56,375 bases of DNA from JARRQB01 sp965368585 (GTDB lineage Bacteria > Pseudomonadota > Gammaproteobacteria > Chromatiales > Chromatiaceae): contig CBDUNM010000016.1 in NCBI GenBank assembly GCA_965368585.1, positions 1-56,375 of the forward strand, given 5' to 3'. The notes under the pieces were generated by a model. The model saw only the letters and a program-made list of their open reading frames with translations, did not search any database and had not been told where the DNA came from. Shown here in pieces: positions 1 to 8,194 of the stretch. The first letter of the stretch is position 1, and every line of letters begins with the position of its first letter. The position numbers and the translations under genes are program-made.

Positions 1-102
1 CTCGAAAGTACAGTTTGTCCCCCGTCCCCGATCTATCCGGGCCCTCGCTGGTCCAAGCAGCCCACTAGCGCGAAGCCGATCATATACATACAAGAGCCGG
101 AG

Positions 103-801
103 TCAGCGATAACCGCCCAACCGGGGATGGCGCGGCACACCGGTGCGCGACATCGGTCCCCGCCGCACCGACCCGCCGCGGCGCATCTGCCTCAATTCGC
201 GTCGATAGTGGGCAACGGCACTTTGGCCGTTGGCGACCACGTCGTAGACCTTCCAGTCACCATCCCGACGGTAAAACCGGAAATCGATCCGTGCCGGGTA
301 GCTCTTGGGATAAACGACGGCAATACTGGCCGTGCCGGTCCTGCCATCGGCGTTCACGCGGGACGCCAGATATTTGATTTCCTGATCGTCGAAGCTGCCG
401 AGGCGTTCGGCGAGCGTGCCGAGGAAGCGTTGCTTGAGCGTATCGGCCAGTTGTGTCCGACGTTCCTTGCTCATGACCCGCGACGCACTGCCGACCGCGA
501 CGTTCGCCATGTAATCGAAATCGAAGAACGGCGCAATCTCTGCATCGAGGAAGACCGCCAGTTCGTCGGCCGAAGGTGCCTGCGCCCGGCGCATGAAACC
601 CAGCAGTTTATTGACACCGTCGCGCAGCTGCTGATCCGGGCTGTCCGCTTCAGTGTATGCCATGTGGCCGCGACTTGGCATGGAGTGAGGCGCCGGGCGC
701 GCGCCGGGACCTGGGCCGTACCCGTAAGGCGTGGGTGCCTGAGCGGCGGCGGTGGTACAGAGACTGGCACTCACGAGTGCCGCATATATCCGAGATTTCA
801 T
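103..801 (-). CDS. MlaC-like periplasmic lipid-binding protein (paralogue 1)
   Basis: A 232-residue protein with a Sec signal peptide (about residues 1-21, ending in an Ala-rich cleavage site) and an MlaC/Ttg2D (toluene-tolerance) domain from about residue 55 to 205. The diagnostic stretch is IAPFFDFDYMANVAVG, followed by the strands YPARIDFRFYRRDGDWKVYD that end the fold. MlaC proteins carry phospholipids across the periplasm between an outer-membrane complex and an inner-membrane MlaFEDB transporter. No other mla gene lies nearby, so this is an orphan copy and its partner is unknown. The C-terminal tail is basic and Arg/Gly-rich. The ATG at 801 follows a good GAGGA ribosome site. It is a clear paralogue of the protein at 9219-9878. 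Confidence 0.85.
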   Translation of the reverse strand: MKSRIYAALVSASLCTTAAAQAPTPYGYGPGPGARPAPHSMPSRGHMAYTEADSPDQQLRDGVNKLLGFMRRAQAPSADELAVFLDAEIAPFFDFDYMANVAVGSASRVMSKERRTQLADTLKQRFLGTLAERLGSFDDQEIKYLASRVNADGRTGTASIAVVYPKSYPARIDFRFYRRDGDWKVYDVVANGQSAVAHYRRELRQMRRGGSVRRGPMSRTGVPRHPRLGGYR

Positions 802-1185
802 GTCATCCTCTGTGTTTGCTGTTTTAGTTCGGTGTGTTCAAGCGCGCCAGAGACTGCCAAGCTCACGCGCCGAAATCAATCCGCGAAAACCCTCGCCCGG
901 ACATTTCGGGTACCGGCGAGACCTGTGTCAAACAATGATGATTCCGAACTCGCTGAGCGAATACGCGAGAAAAGGCGTTACTTTTTACGTAATTGCGGCG
1001 AATAGTTCATGGCGCTGCGGTTCGTGGAGTGACTAATGTTATCTACGTCGAAACGGCCCAGGGAGCACCTACTGCACCCGAGCGCACTTCGCGACAGCAA
1101 AATGACAGGGTAGTGACATTTACTGCCTGTCGAATCGACCGCACCGCCCGAATGCGGGCCGGTGCCTCAACCGGAGCAATGAGAA
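802..1185. other. Intergenic region with no recognisable gene
   Basis: This 384-bp stretch separates divergent genes at 801 (minus) and 1186 (plus), so it should hold both promoters. I see no convincing -35/-10 pair, terminator hairpin or coding signal. Open frames crossing it have no ribosome site and an unnatural composition. Confidence 0.5.
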
Positions 1186-1380
1186 ATGGAAACAAAGAGC
1201 GTGGTATTGAGCAGAATTCTCGAACTGGATGCCGAGGACGCCTGGCAGGTTTGCGGCGGCATCCTCGAAAAAATCGAACCCGGGGACGAGTTTCTTACGC
1301 TAGCCGACCAGATCAACAAGCATCTCGCGGAACACCCCATTCTGTACAACAACAAAAACTGGAACGGCCCCTGGCTGTGA
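1186..1380 (+). CDS. Small acidic hypothetical protein (64 aa)
   Basis: A 64-residue soluble protein starting METKSVVLSRILELDAEDAW. It is acidic, mainly helical by composition, and ends in the Trp/Asn-rich stretch NNKNWNGPWL. A GGAG motif lies about ten bases before the ATG. The even composition and the conserved-looking Trp-rich end suggest a real gene. I do not recognise the family and no neighbour hints at its role. Confidence 0.55.
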   Translation: METKSVVLSRILELDAEDAWQVCGGILEKIEPGDEFLTLADQINKHLAEHPILYNNKNWNGPWL

Positions 1381-1519
1381 AGGAGTTCGTATCGGCTCGA
1401 CGGGCTTCGCGCACGGCATGCTGATTCATTTTTTTAGCGGTTGCTCGCATGTATCGGTGTGAAATGCGGGGCAAAGCCCCGGGCCGCCGTAACGCCCTCG
1501 GCATATGATGTTGTCCCAG

Positions 1520-1555
1520 GGCGCTGCCGGTTCGCACCGGCAGCGCCGTTTCCCC
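1520..1555 (+). terminator. Strong hairpin downstream of the 64-aa gene
   Basis: A perfect 12-bp stem (GGCGCTGCCGGT at 1520-1531 with ACCGGCAGCGCC at 1536-1547) with a 4-nt loop, followed by GTTTCCCC. The T-run is short, so termination efficiency is uncertain. A smaller GC hairpin (CGGGGC/GCCCCG, loop AAA) sits at 1467-1481. The rest of the 441-bp gap from 1381 to 1821 has no gene and presumably holds the promoter of the operon that starts at 1822. Confidence 0.55.
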
Positions 1556-1821
1556 GTTTACGAGCAACTGTCAATTCGTTAACACCGGTAAATTTTGCCG
1601 CGCACTGCTGGCAGTCACTCCCGAAAACCGCCATATCCTATTGCCAAGCGCCCGAAAAGTGGGGGTAATACGCCTTCGACGCGCCCGCCGGGATCTCGTA
1701 ACATGCGCGCTGGATCGATACACACGCGCCACAGTCCGGTTTCGGGCGTTGGGGTCACGGCGCCCGTTGCAACGGGCAATAGACGGCGCGCAAAAAAACC
1801 GACAGTGCCACCGGAGGAACT

Positions 1822-3012
1822 ATGAACGCGACTACTTCAGCGACACCGATGCAGTACCTGGAAAAGGCGATGAATCAACTGCACGACCTGGGCCTGGTTC
1901 CCAGCGATGGCGATGATCAGGAGGCGCCGATCATCGCTTTGCTGAATCAGATCTCGAATCTGGACGAGGCGCGGGTCGCCGCGATCGCCCGGACCCTGGA
2001 CAAGGCGTCCATGTTCAACGACATCGTGCGCGAGCAGGTACAGGCAATGGAGATCGGCGAGCGCTACGAGAAGATCACCGCTGCCTTCAACAGTATCCGC
2101 AACGACGCCAAGAAGATGGTCGAACAGATCGAGGACGGCAAGCTGGACACCTTCGAGCGTATCAGCAACGTCTGGATGAAGGTTACCCGCGGCGATATCG
2201 CGTCGCGTTTCGACGAGATTAAAGAGACCTATCTGGATGTGACGTCGTCGACCAACGACCAGATCATGCGTGAACACAAGATCCTGGAGGCGTATCAGGA
2301 TTTTCGCGGTGCCATGAAGCAGTCCGAGGTGCTGGCGCTGGAGGTGTTGAAGACCGCCGAAAGTAAGCTCGAGGCGGCCAAGGCCGCCTTGGCCGAGGCG
2401 ATGAAGGCAGTCGAGGCATACACCGGTGCGGAGCCTGCCGAGCGCGCCAAGCTGGAGATGGCGCGCGATGAGAAGGTCCGTGCCATGCAAAACGAAGACA
2501 AACGCTACCAGATCACGAAAGATCTGTCGGACAACCTGACGGTCAGCTACAACACCTCCGAGGTCGTGATGGCGCGCCTGATGCAGACCACCACCGCCAA
2601 GGAACGGGTATACGCTCAAGCGGTGAGTTTCTTCAGCACCAACGAGGTCGTGTTGACGGCCCTGACCGCCTCGTTTACCGGCATGTTCGGTTTGCACGAA
2701 GGCACGCAGACTATCGAGGCGATGAAGGAAGGCGTGAGCAAATCGCTCGAAGACCTGGCGGATATCGGGGGCAAGGTGCAGGAGGCGGCGGTGAAGGCCG
2801 GATACGGACCCACCATCCGTGCCGAATCGGTGAAAAAGCTCGTCGATTCCGTGGTCAACTGGCAGACCCGGTCGCACGAGATCATCGAGGAGATGCGCCG
2901 CCTGAGCACCAAGAACGCCGAGGAAATCCGCGATGCGGTTGAAGACGGCAAGCGTCAGCTCGCACGCTTGGCCGAGGAGGGCAAAGGTCTCGACCTCGAG
3001 TTGTCTGCATGA
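1822..3012 (+). CDS. Helical coiled-coil protein, first gene of a three-gene operon
   Basis: A 396-residue, almost wholly alpha-helical soluble protein with no signal peptide and no obvious membrane segment. Coiled-coil heptads are evident at about residues 70-240 (for example LKTAESKLEAAKAALAEAM) and 340-396. A less charged central part (about residues 265-305, FFSTNEVVLTALTASFTGMF) could be a packed or membrane-touching helix. The overall look resembles TelA/PspA-like helical bundle proteins, but I cannot assign a family. The ATG at 1822 has GGAGG eight bases upstream. Its stop overlaps the next start by 4 bp (ATGA), which indicates translational coupling. Function unknown; a membrane-stress or envelope scaffold role is only inference. 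Confidence 0.8.
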   Translation: MNATTSATPMQYLEKAMNQLHDLGLVPSDGDDQEAPIIALLNQISNLDEARVAAIARTLDKASMFNDIVREQVQAMEIGERYEKITAAFNSIRNDAKKMVEQIEDGKLDTFERISNVWMKVTRGDIASRFDEIKETYLDVTSSTNDQIMREHKILEAYQDFRGAMKQSEVLALEVLKTAESKLEAAKAALAEAMKAVEAYTGAEPAERAKLEMARDEKVRAMQNEDKRYQITKDLSDNLTVSYNTSEVVMARLMQTTTAKERVYAQAVSFFSTNEVVLTALTASFTGMFGLHEGTQTIEAMKEGVSKSLEDLADIGGKVQEAAVKAGYGPTIRAESVKKLVDSVVNWQTRSHEIIEEMRRLSTKNAEEIRDAVEDGKRQLARLAEEGKGLDLELSA

Positions 3013-3932
3013 GCGAAGTCATGAAAAGCGCCGCCTCGGGTTCGGCACACGAGGCACCGCCGCTCGACGATGTGATGCTCGCCATGGACGTGGTGGATAC
3101 CCTGCGCCGGCGCGAACGGCTGGTCACCAAAGAACTGGACGATGCCGGGCGCGAGGAAGACCTCAAACAACGCCTGCGTAAGATCTATGCGCAACAGGGC
3201 ATCGACGTGCCCGATCACGTCATCGAGCAGGGTGTGGCGGCGCTGAAGCAGGACCGGTTTACCTACAAGCCCCCCGCCGAAAGCTTTGCCACCAAACTCG
3301 CGCGCATCTACATCAAGCGTGACCGTTGGGGTAAATGGGTGGCTGGCGGTGTGGGTGCGGCGATCGTCGCGGCGGTCGGTAATTATTTTGCCTTTATCGC
3401 GCCGGACGCCGCCTTACCCGGCGAACTGGCGGAAAAGCATGCTGAGGTGGTACAGATCGCGGCGTCCGAAAACGCCCGCGAGGTGGCGCAACGCGTACTC
3501 AGCGCGGGCAAAACCGCCTTGAGTAACGAAGACACCGCGTCGGCCAAGGAAGCGATCGAGCGGCTGGACGAACTGCGAGCGGTACTCAATCAGGAGTACA
3601 CCGTGCAGATCGTCAATCGCCCGGGGGAGCGTACCGGTATCTGGCGGGTGCCGGACGTCAATACCCAGGCGCGCAACTACTACATCGTCGTCGAAGCGGT
3701 GGATCCCACCGGCAAAGTGTTGACGGTGCCGATTGAAAACGAGGAAACGGGCAAGACCGAGCGCGTGACGACCTGGGGGTTGCGCGTCAGCGCGGAGACA
3801 TTCGAAGCCGTCGCGAGCGACAAGACCGACAATGGCATCATCGAACACGATCGTTTCGGCTACAAAAAGCGCGGCTACCTGCTCCCCGACTACGAAATGC
3901 CCACGACCGGCAGCGCGATAACCAGATGGTGA
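3009..3932 (+). CDS. DUF6384-like single-pass membrane protein, second gene of the operon
   Basis: A 307-residue protein. Residues 18-62 (DDVMLAMDVVDTLRRRE and following) form a charged helical N-terminal region, and residues 64-100 a DVPDHVIEQGVAALKQDRF-type segment. One hydrophobic helix lies at about 110-131. A helical linker follows, then a beta-rich domain from about 200 to the end (GERTGIWRVPDVNTQARNYY and onward). The N-terminal signature matches what I recall as DUF6384; that family assignment is from memory. Topology is probably N-in with the C-terminal domain across the membrane. It overlaps the upstream gene by 4 bp and lies 10 bp before the next, so the three are surely co-expressed. 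No biochemical function is known to me. Confidence 0.8.
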   Translation: MSEVMKSAASGSAHEAPPLDDVMLAMDVVDTLRRRERLVTKELDDAGREEDLKQRLRKIYAQQGIDVPDHVIEQGVAALKQDRFTYKPPAESFATKLARIYIKRDRWGKWVAGGVGAAIVAAVGNYFAFIAPDAALPGELAEKHAEVVQIAASENAREVAQRVLSAGKTALSNEDTASAKEAIERLDELRAVLNQEYTVQIVNRPGERTGIWRVPDVNTQARNYYIVVEAVDPTGKVLTVPIENEETGKTERVTTWGLRVSAETFEAVASDKTDNGIIEHDRFGYKKRGYLLPDYEMPTTGSAITRW

Positions 3933-3942
3933 GGACAATCGA

Positions 3943-5400
3943 ATGATCTCCGGAAGACAGGCGCTCGCCTCTATCGACCAGGCATTGAACGAAGCGCACG
4001 ACAAGATCGACAAGGTCGAAGACCAGATCGCCGAGGTGACCGCGCAGCTGGTCGAACAGCAGAAGGCCGAAGCGGAGGACTACCGGGCCCTGGCGAGGGT
4101 GCGCGTTGATGGTCTGATCGACGGCGAACTCAATCGCCACCTGGATTCGGCCGAGCGGCAGGTCGTGGCGTTATTTGCCCAGCGGCAGGATGCCTACGAC
4201 GGTTTGCAGGCGCAGATTCGGGCAGCAGAGCAGCTGCGCCAAAATCTGGAGGCCGAGCGCGCCGCTCAGGCGGAACGGGTCGATCGAGCGGCCGACGCGG
4301 TCGACGCCGCTGATGCCGTGACACAGGCCCGGCTCGAGGAAGAGCCCGACTACCGGGCGCAACGCGAGCGGGCGGAGGAGGTCGAACGTCGGGCGATGCA
4401 CGCGGACGAAAAGGCGACGCGCAGCGAGGCCGAGCAGGAGCAAAAAGGCAAGTCCTATCGCGACGATCCGCTGTTCATGTATCTGTGGCAGCGCCACTAT
4501 GGCTTGCCCGCCTACGATTCCGGAGGCCTGTTCCGTTGGTTGGACGGCAAGGTCGCGCGGCTGATCGGTTTCGCCGACGCACGGGCCAATTTCACGCGGC
4601 TGAACGAGATCCCGGAAAGACTGCGCGCGCATGCCAGCAGTCTCAAGCAGCGTGCCGAGGCGGAGTATGTCGCGCTAAAATCGCTGGACGAAGCCGCGCG
4701 CGAACGCGATGGTATTCCGCCATTGGAAGAGACCTTGCGCAAGGAGCAGGGCGCGCTTGACGCCATCGACGAAAAGATACGACGGAACGAGGCCGACTAT
4801 CAGTCGCTACTGTCTGACAAGGCGGACTACGCGACCGGGAATGACGACTATTCGCTGCAGGCCATCCAGTATCTGGCCGCGGAATTTCAGCGCGACGACC
4901 TGATGGAACTGCGTCGCGACGCCTTGACCACGCCGTTTCCGGACGACGACATCATCGTCGGGCGGATGCTGGAACGCGAGCACCAGCGCCACGAGCTCGA
5001 GGCGACGGTGGCCAGTTTCAAGGACACTATCAAGCATCACCAGAAGCGGCTTGCCGAGCTCGAATCTTTGCGCGTGGATTTCAAGCGCAGCCGCTATGAT
5101 CGAGCCGGCTCCACGTTTCAAGACAATTCATTGATCGCAATGATGCTCGGGCAGTTTCTGGAAGGTATGCTCGATCGCCGCATGTTGTGGAAGGTCCTGC
5201 AGGAACAGCAACGTTATCGTCCGCGACGCTCAGACCCGACATTCGGTTCAGGCGGCTTTGGCCGGGGTACTGTGTGGCACGGCGGCGTCGGGGACCTGGG
5301 CGACATTTTTGGCGGCCTCGGCCGTGGCGGCGGTCGGATCGGCGGCGGTGGCTTCGGTCGCGGTGGCGGTGGTGGATTTCGTACGGGAGGCGGTTTCTAG
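3943..5400 (+). CDS. Coiled-coil protein with glycine-rich C-terminus, third gene of the operon
   Basis: A 485-residue protein dominated by long coiled coil (about residues 5-160 and 215-385; many Ala/Glu/Arg heptads). A more globular aromatic patch lies at about 170-205 (DDPLFMYLWQRHYGLPAYDS). The last 60 residues are low-complexity Gly/Arg/Phe repeats (GGGFGRGGGGGFRTGGGF), as in flexible or phase-separating tails. There is no signal peptide. The ribosome site GGTGAGG precedes ATG 3943. With the two upstream genes it forms a tight transcription unit, probably encoding one complex: a soluble helical protein, a membrane-anchored partner and this filament-like protein. The family is not recognised. 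Confidence 0.78.
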   Translation: MISGRQALASIDQALNEAHDKIDKVEDQIAEVTAQLVEQQKAEAEDYRALARVRVDGLIDGELNRHLDSAERQVVALFAQRQDAYDGLQAQIRAAEQLRQNLEAERAAQAERVDRAADAVDAADAVTQARLEEEPDYRAQRERAEEVERRAMHADEKATRSEAEQEQKGKSYRDDPLFMYLWQRHYGLPAYDSGGLFRWLDGKVARLIGFADARANFTRLNEIPERLRAHASSLKQRAEAEYVALKSLDEAARERDGIPPLEETLRKEQGALDAIDEKIRRNEADYQSLLSDKADYATGNDDYSLQAIQYLAAEFQRDDLMELRRDALTTPFPDDDIIVGRMLEREHQRHELEATVASFKDTIKHHQKRLAELESLRVDFKRSRYDRAGSTFQDNSLIAMMLGQFLEGMLDRRMLWKVLQEQQRYRPRRSDPTFGSGGFGRGTVWHGGVGDLGDIFGGLGRGGGRIGGGGFGRGGGGGFRTGGGF

Positions 5401-5424
5401 TGTCCAGGGCCAAAACCAAGACCA

Positions 5425-5907
5425 TCAGTTACAGTACTGTTCGATCTGCGAATTCCAGTGTTCGCGAATCGACGCGCGCTGGTCGTCGGAGACCCACTCG
5501 ACTTTACCGGCGTCGTCGGGTCGGGCCAGAGGTGACCCCTCTGCTCGAGCAAAAAATTCCGCATTATGCCGGGCTTCGGCGCAAAGCTTTTCACGTTCTT
5601 CCTCCTCCGCGCGTTTCTTGATCGACGCCTCCCTTTTCGCCTGTCGCTTTCTGTCGTAGCTGTCGAGCAGCTGCTGTTGTCGTTGCCGCTGCTCGTGCCG
5701 CTCGTCGGGGGTGGTGGTCGGACCGGTCGGATCGAGGCGCAATTCGCGGGTGGTGAAATCCCGGGGCTTGCGCTCGCCGTAATGAACCTGTCCCTGCTCA
5801 TTGGTCCATTTATAGACGTTGTTCGCAGACTTGCAGGGCGTGGTGAGCGTGACCAAGAACAAGAGTACAGCAAGCAATGTTCGTATGGCTGCGATTCGGG
5901 TCGTCAT
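5425..5907 (-). CDS. Secreted DUF4124-domain protein
   Basis: A 160-residue protein with an N-terminal signal peptide (about residues 1-27, LLAVLLFLVTLTTPCKSA). It is followed by the DUF4124 hallmark NNVYKWTNEQGQVHYGERKP at about 29-48, and then a charged, helical C-terminal part (KRQAKREASIKKRAEEEERE). DUF4124 proteins are common in gammaproteobacterial periplasms; their function is unknown. A Cys in the C-terminal helix (EKLCAEARHN) and the penultimate-residue Cys (EQYCN) could form a disulfide. It converges on the preceding operon with only 24 bp between stops. Confidence 0.8.
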   Translation of the reverse strand: MTTRIAAIRTLLAVLLFLVTLTTPCKSANNVYKWTNEQGQVHYGERKPRDFTTRELRLDPTGPTTTPDERHEQRQRQQQLLDSYDRKRQAKREASIKKRAEEEEREKLCAEARHNAEFFARAEGSPLARPDDAGKVEWVSDDQRASIREHWNSQIEQYCN

Positions 5908-6239
5908 GGGTGCGGCATCCGGGTTTTACGGGTACGTCGGTACAGTCTGCGGCAATAATTTGCCGCTCTCGGTTACGGCAATGCCAATGCCATTAACCAT
6001 AGGCTACTGCGGTCCGGGGAGTTCGATTCAAGCGACGCCATCAGATCTTACACTCCGGACATCCGCCCGCACTGCAATTTTCGTTAAGTCGGTGAAATGT
6101 CATTTACGGGGGCGAGCATCATGTTGGGACGCGCCGATAGTTACCGGGTGCCCCCGATCCATGGTCGCCAGACCTTGTCGAGAGGTGCGTTCAAGCAATG
6201 CGCCCGATGTCCGACCGTGACGGTGTGAATAGATCTTAT
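5908..6239. other. Intergenic region with no recognisable gene
   Basis: A 332-bp gap upstream of the DUF4124 gene and downstream of the small gene at 6240-6461; both read leftward. It should contain the DUF4124 promoter. A short tRNA T-arm-like string near 6020 has no matching arms. Nothing else could be supported. Confidence 0.45.
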
Positions 6240-6461
6240 TCAGGCAGCCGATCGGTTGTCGCGCCGGGCTTCGCGCATCAGAAAAACTGCCAGTTTCGCG
6301 GCTTCCACCTTACGTTGTTCCGGATCGTTGTATTGAGTTTTCAACAGGTGCGCGGCGTTGGCGACCAATGAGAAGATCTTGGTATCGATCGGCGCGTCCA
6401 GTTGCGACGTAAAGTCACTGACTCGCATCGTTGTCTTGACAAGGTCATCTGGTGCTTTCAC
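6240..6461 (-). CDS. Small hypothetical protein (73 aa)
   Basis: A 73-residue soluble protein with a GTG start at 6461 preceded by a good GGGAG site six bases upstream, which decides the start. The sequence is helical (IFSLVANAAHLLKTQYNDPE, then VEAAKLAVFLMREARRDNR). No family is recognised. It lies at the edge of an AT-richer stretch and has no close operon partner. Confidence 0.5.
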   Translation of the reverse strand: MKAPDDLVKTTMRVSDFTSQLDAPIDTKIFSLVANAAHLLKTQYNDPEQRKVEAAKLAVFLMREARRDNRSAA

Positions 6462-7010
6462 GTAACTTCTCCCTTTACTTGATCACGACATCTTGCACTA
6501 CGTTTAGCGTTCTAGGTTTTCGACTTTCAAATTCTAGCCGCTTTCACCCACCTCACCGTATAATTCGCGCCCATACGTGGCCACCGATATTCACGATTGT
6601 GCAGATCCGACAACGAATAAGCCCAACCTGTCACGGATTCCACCCGCCCTTGGTCGTATAGATCCAGGCGCTGAAATATCGATCAAAGTTCGTTGTTGTT
6701 CGAGAGAGTGCGATCTGCGGAATTCTTGGTTCCGTCTTGCACTTGTAACTCCATCAAATTTCGCCACGATTGTAGGGTTCTTCGGCTGCGAAAGTCTACC
6801 CGCAATTTTCGCCCCGGCCACGTGTCGTCGGGTGCCGGTTAATCCTGTAACTGACTGAATAAAATTAATATTTGACTGTCGCAAGTCGTCCGCATGACTG
6901 TGTTTTAGTCTTGACCGATTGGATTGCCCAATCCGATTGGGAGCGTCTATGCAATCCCGTTGCACCGAAGCCCGATCCCGCGCGTGGCGATCGCGCCGAG
7001 CAGGTCGGGT
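6462..7010. other. AT-richer gene-free stretch
   Basis: About 550 bp with visibly lower GC than its neighbours and no convincing gene on either strand. The most AT-rich part, about 6845-6880, contains AATAAAATTAATATTTGAC. A dyad GGATTG-CC-CAATCC sits near 6923-6936 just after a TTGACC box, which could be a promoter or operator pointing right, though no plus-strand gene follows closely. It may be the scar of lost or acquired DNA. Confidence 0.4.
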
Positions 7011-7319
7011 TCAACTGCCGTCCCGGTTGTTTTTTCGCCGGTTTTTGAGAATGATTCCGGCCATGATCTTATAGGCCGCGACGGATATGAAATAAGCGGC
7101 GAAAACCTTGCCCCAGATTACGATGTCGAAGGCACCGTAGGCCTTGATATTGCCCAGTTCGAGTTCAATGGCGGTTTGGCGAACCAACGCTCCCAAGCCG
7201 AACGCCACCAATACGGCCAGCCCCCAACTGTAGTAACCGAGTTTTTTTTTCGAGTGCAACAAGATCCACGCCGGGACCACGATCGGCGATACGAACAGCA
7301 GCACAGTGCCTATATGCAT
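7011..7319 (-). CDS. Small integral membrane protein (102 aa)
   Basis: A 102-residue protein with about three hydrophobic helices (roughly residues 3-22, 29-47 and 67-92: VVPAWILLH, WGLAVLVAFGLGALV, VFAAYFISVAAYKIMAGIIL) and a basic tail KNRRKNNRDGS, which is the positive-inside signature. The ribosome site before the ATG is weak. No known family is recognised. It lies downstream of the CSWC protein gene on the same strand, separated by 135 bp without features, so a shared transcript is possible but not shown. Confidence 0.55.
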   Translation of the reverse strand: MHIGTVLLFVSPIVVPAWILLHSKKKLGYYSWGLAVLVAFGLGALVRQTAIELELGNIKAYGAFDIVIWGKVFAAYFISVAAYKIMAGIILKNRRKNNRDGS

Positions 7320-7454
7320 AGTCAGGGTCTCTTGCGCGAACGGTTTGTTCTGATCAGGTCAGCGCGTTGGTTTTCGTTGGGTGCTCGCAACGGCCGTTGA
7401 TCGTCTCGAGGAAGGCCTTGCCCTTCGGCGCGCCGCGCTTGCAAGCGGCCGCTT

Positions 7455-8078
7455 TCAGGCATCGAGCACCACCATAATTTGTGCCCGCATCGCATCGGCA
7501 TTGTGGTAGTTTACAGGGATCGGCCAGCGGCTGTTACCGACTTCGAGGACCAGAGTGGGAAAGGTGTTAGCGCCCAATCTACCTGCGCGGGCAATCTCTT
7601 CACGGAGCGTGTGTTCGGTTTTGTCACTGCGAAGATCATTGAGAAACCGGTGCGCGTCTAGCCCGATCTCGGTACTGAGTTCAACCAGCACGGCGCTCTC
7701 CGATGGGTTGCGTGCTTCGGTGTAGTAGGCTCGTTGAATCTTGCCGATCATCGGTGCTTCGCTGGACGGATCCTGTTGGCGTGCGGCAATCACCGCCCGA
7801 CACGCAGGGTAGGTGCTGCGTCGAGGGCGGCACCGTTTCCAGAAATCGAAATTGAATTCGGTGCCGGGTACTTGCTCCTGGATTCGTTGCCAGGTCTGTA
7901 TCAGGTAGTGCCGCAGGTCATCGGGCATAGGTGCGTCGCTGTCCGGCGCAAGGCCGCCCAGCAGTCGCTTGACGTTGAGTGAAGCGGGTATTGTCCGCAA
8001 CAGTTCGGCGAGCGTCGGGCAAAACGCCCAGCACCAGCTGCACATGGGGTCGTGTACATAAATCAGATTGGGGGTCAT
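7455..8078 (-). CDS. DsbA-family thioredoxin-fold protein (CSWC active site)
   Basis: A 207-residue cytoplasmic DSBA-like protein. The redox motif C13-S-W-C16 follows the first strand (LIYVHDPMCSWCW), and the cis-Pro loop is ANTFPTLVLE near residue 180. The insertion between them is helical, as in FrnE/DsbA-type oxidoreductases. There is no signal peptide, so it probably acts as a cytoplasmic disulfide oxidoreductase or a glutathione-transferase-kappa-like enzyme. CSWC is typical of the bacterial branch often annotated as a DsbA family protein or protein-disulfide isomerase. GGAAG lies just before the ATG. It is transcribed divergently from the cbbO remnant. Confidence 0.85.
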   Translation of the reverse strand: MTPNLIYVHDPMCSWCWAFCPTLAELLRTIPASLNVKRLLGGLAPDSDAPMPDDLRHYLIQTWQRIQEQVPGTEFNFDFWKRCRPRRSTYPACRAVIAARQQDPSSEAPMIGKIQRAYYTEARNPSESAVLVELSTEIGLDAHRFLNDLRSDKTEHTLREEIARAGRLGANTFPTLVLEVGNSRWPIPVNYHNADAMRAQIMVVLDA

Positions 8079-8194
8079 TACTTGGATCTTCCCGGTGCCA
8101 ACCGGCGCCTGGCACTGTGGCTTACGGCGACGGTACAGTGTTGCAGTGGGTCTATTGACCCTGAAGGCAGCGGGCGCATGACCGACGGTAACCC

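Noticed and set aside
127..1005. Long plus-strand open frame opposite the first MlaC-like gene
   Set aside because: It lies antisense to a clear signal-peptide protein, has no ribosome site and an Arg/His-rich shadow composition.
1837..2877. Minus-strand open frame opposite the first gene of the coiled-coil operon
   Set aside because: It mirrors the codon pattern of the real gene, lacks a ribosome site and has a His/Leu-rich shadow composition.
6020..6045. tRNA T-arm-like string
   Set aside because: No matching acceptor, D or anticodon arms upstream.
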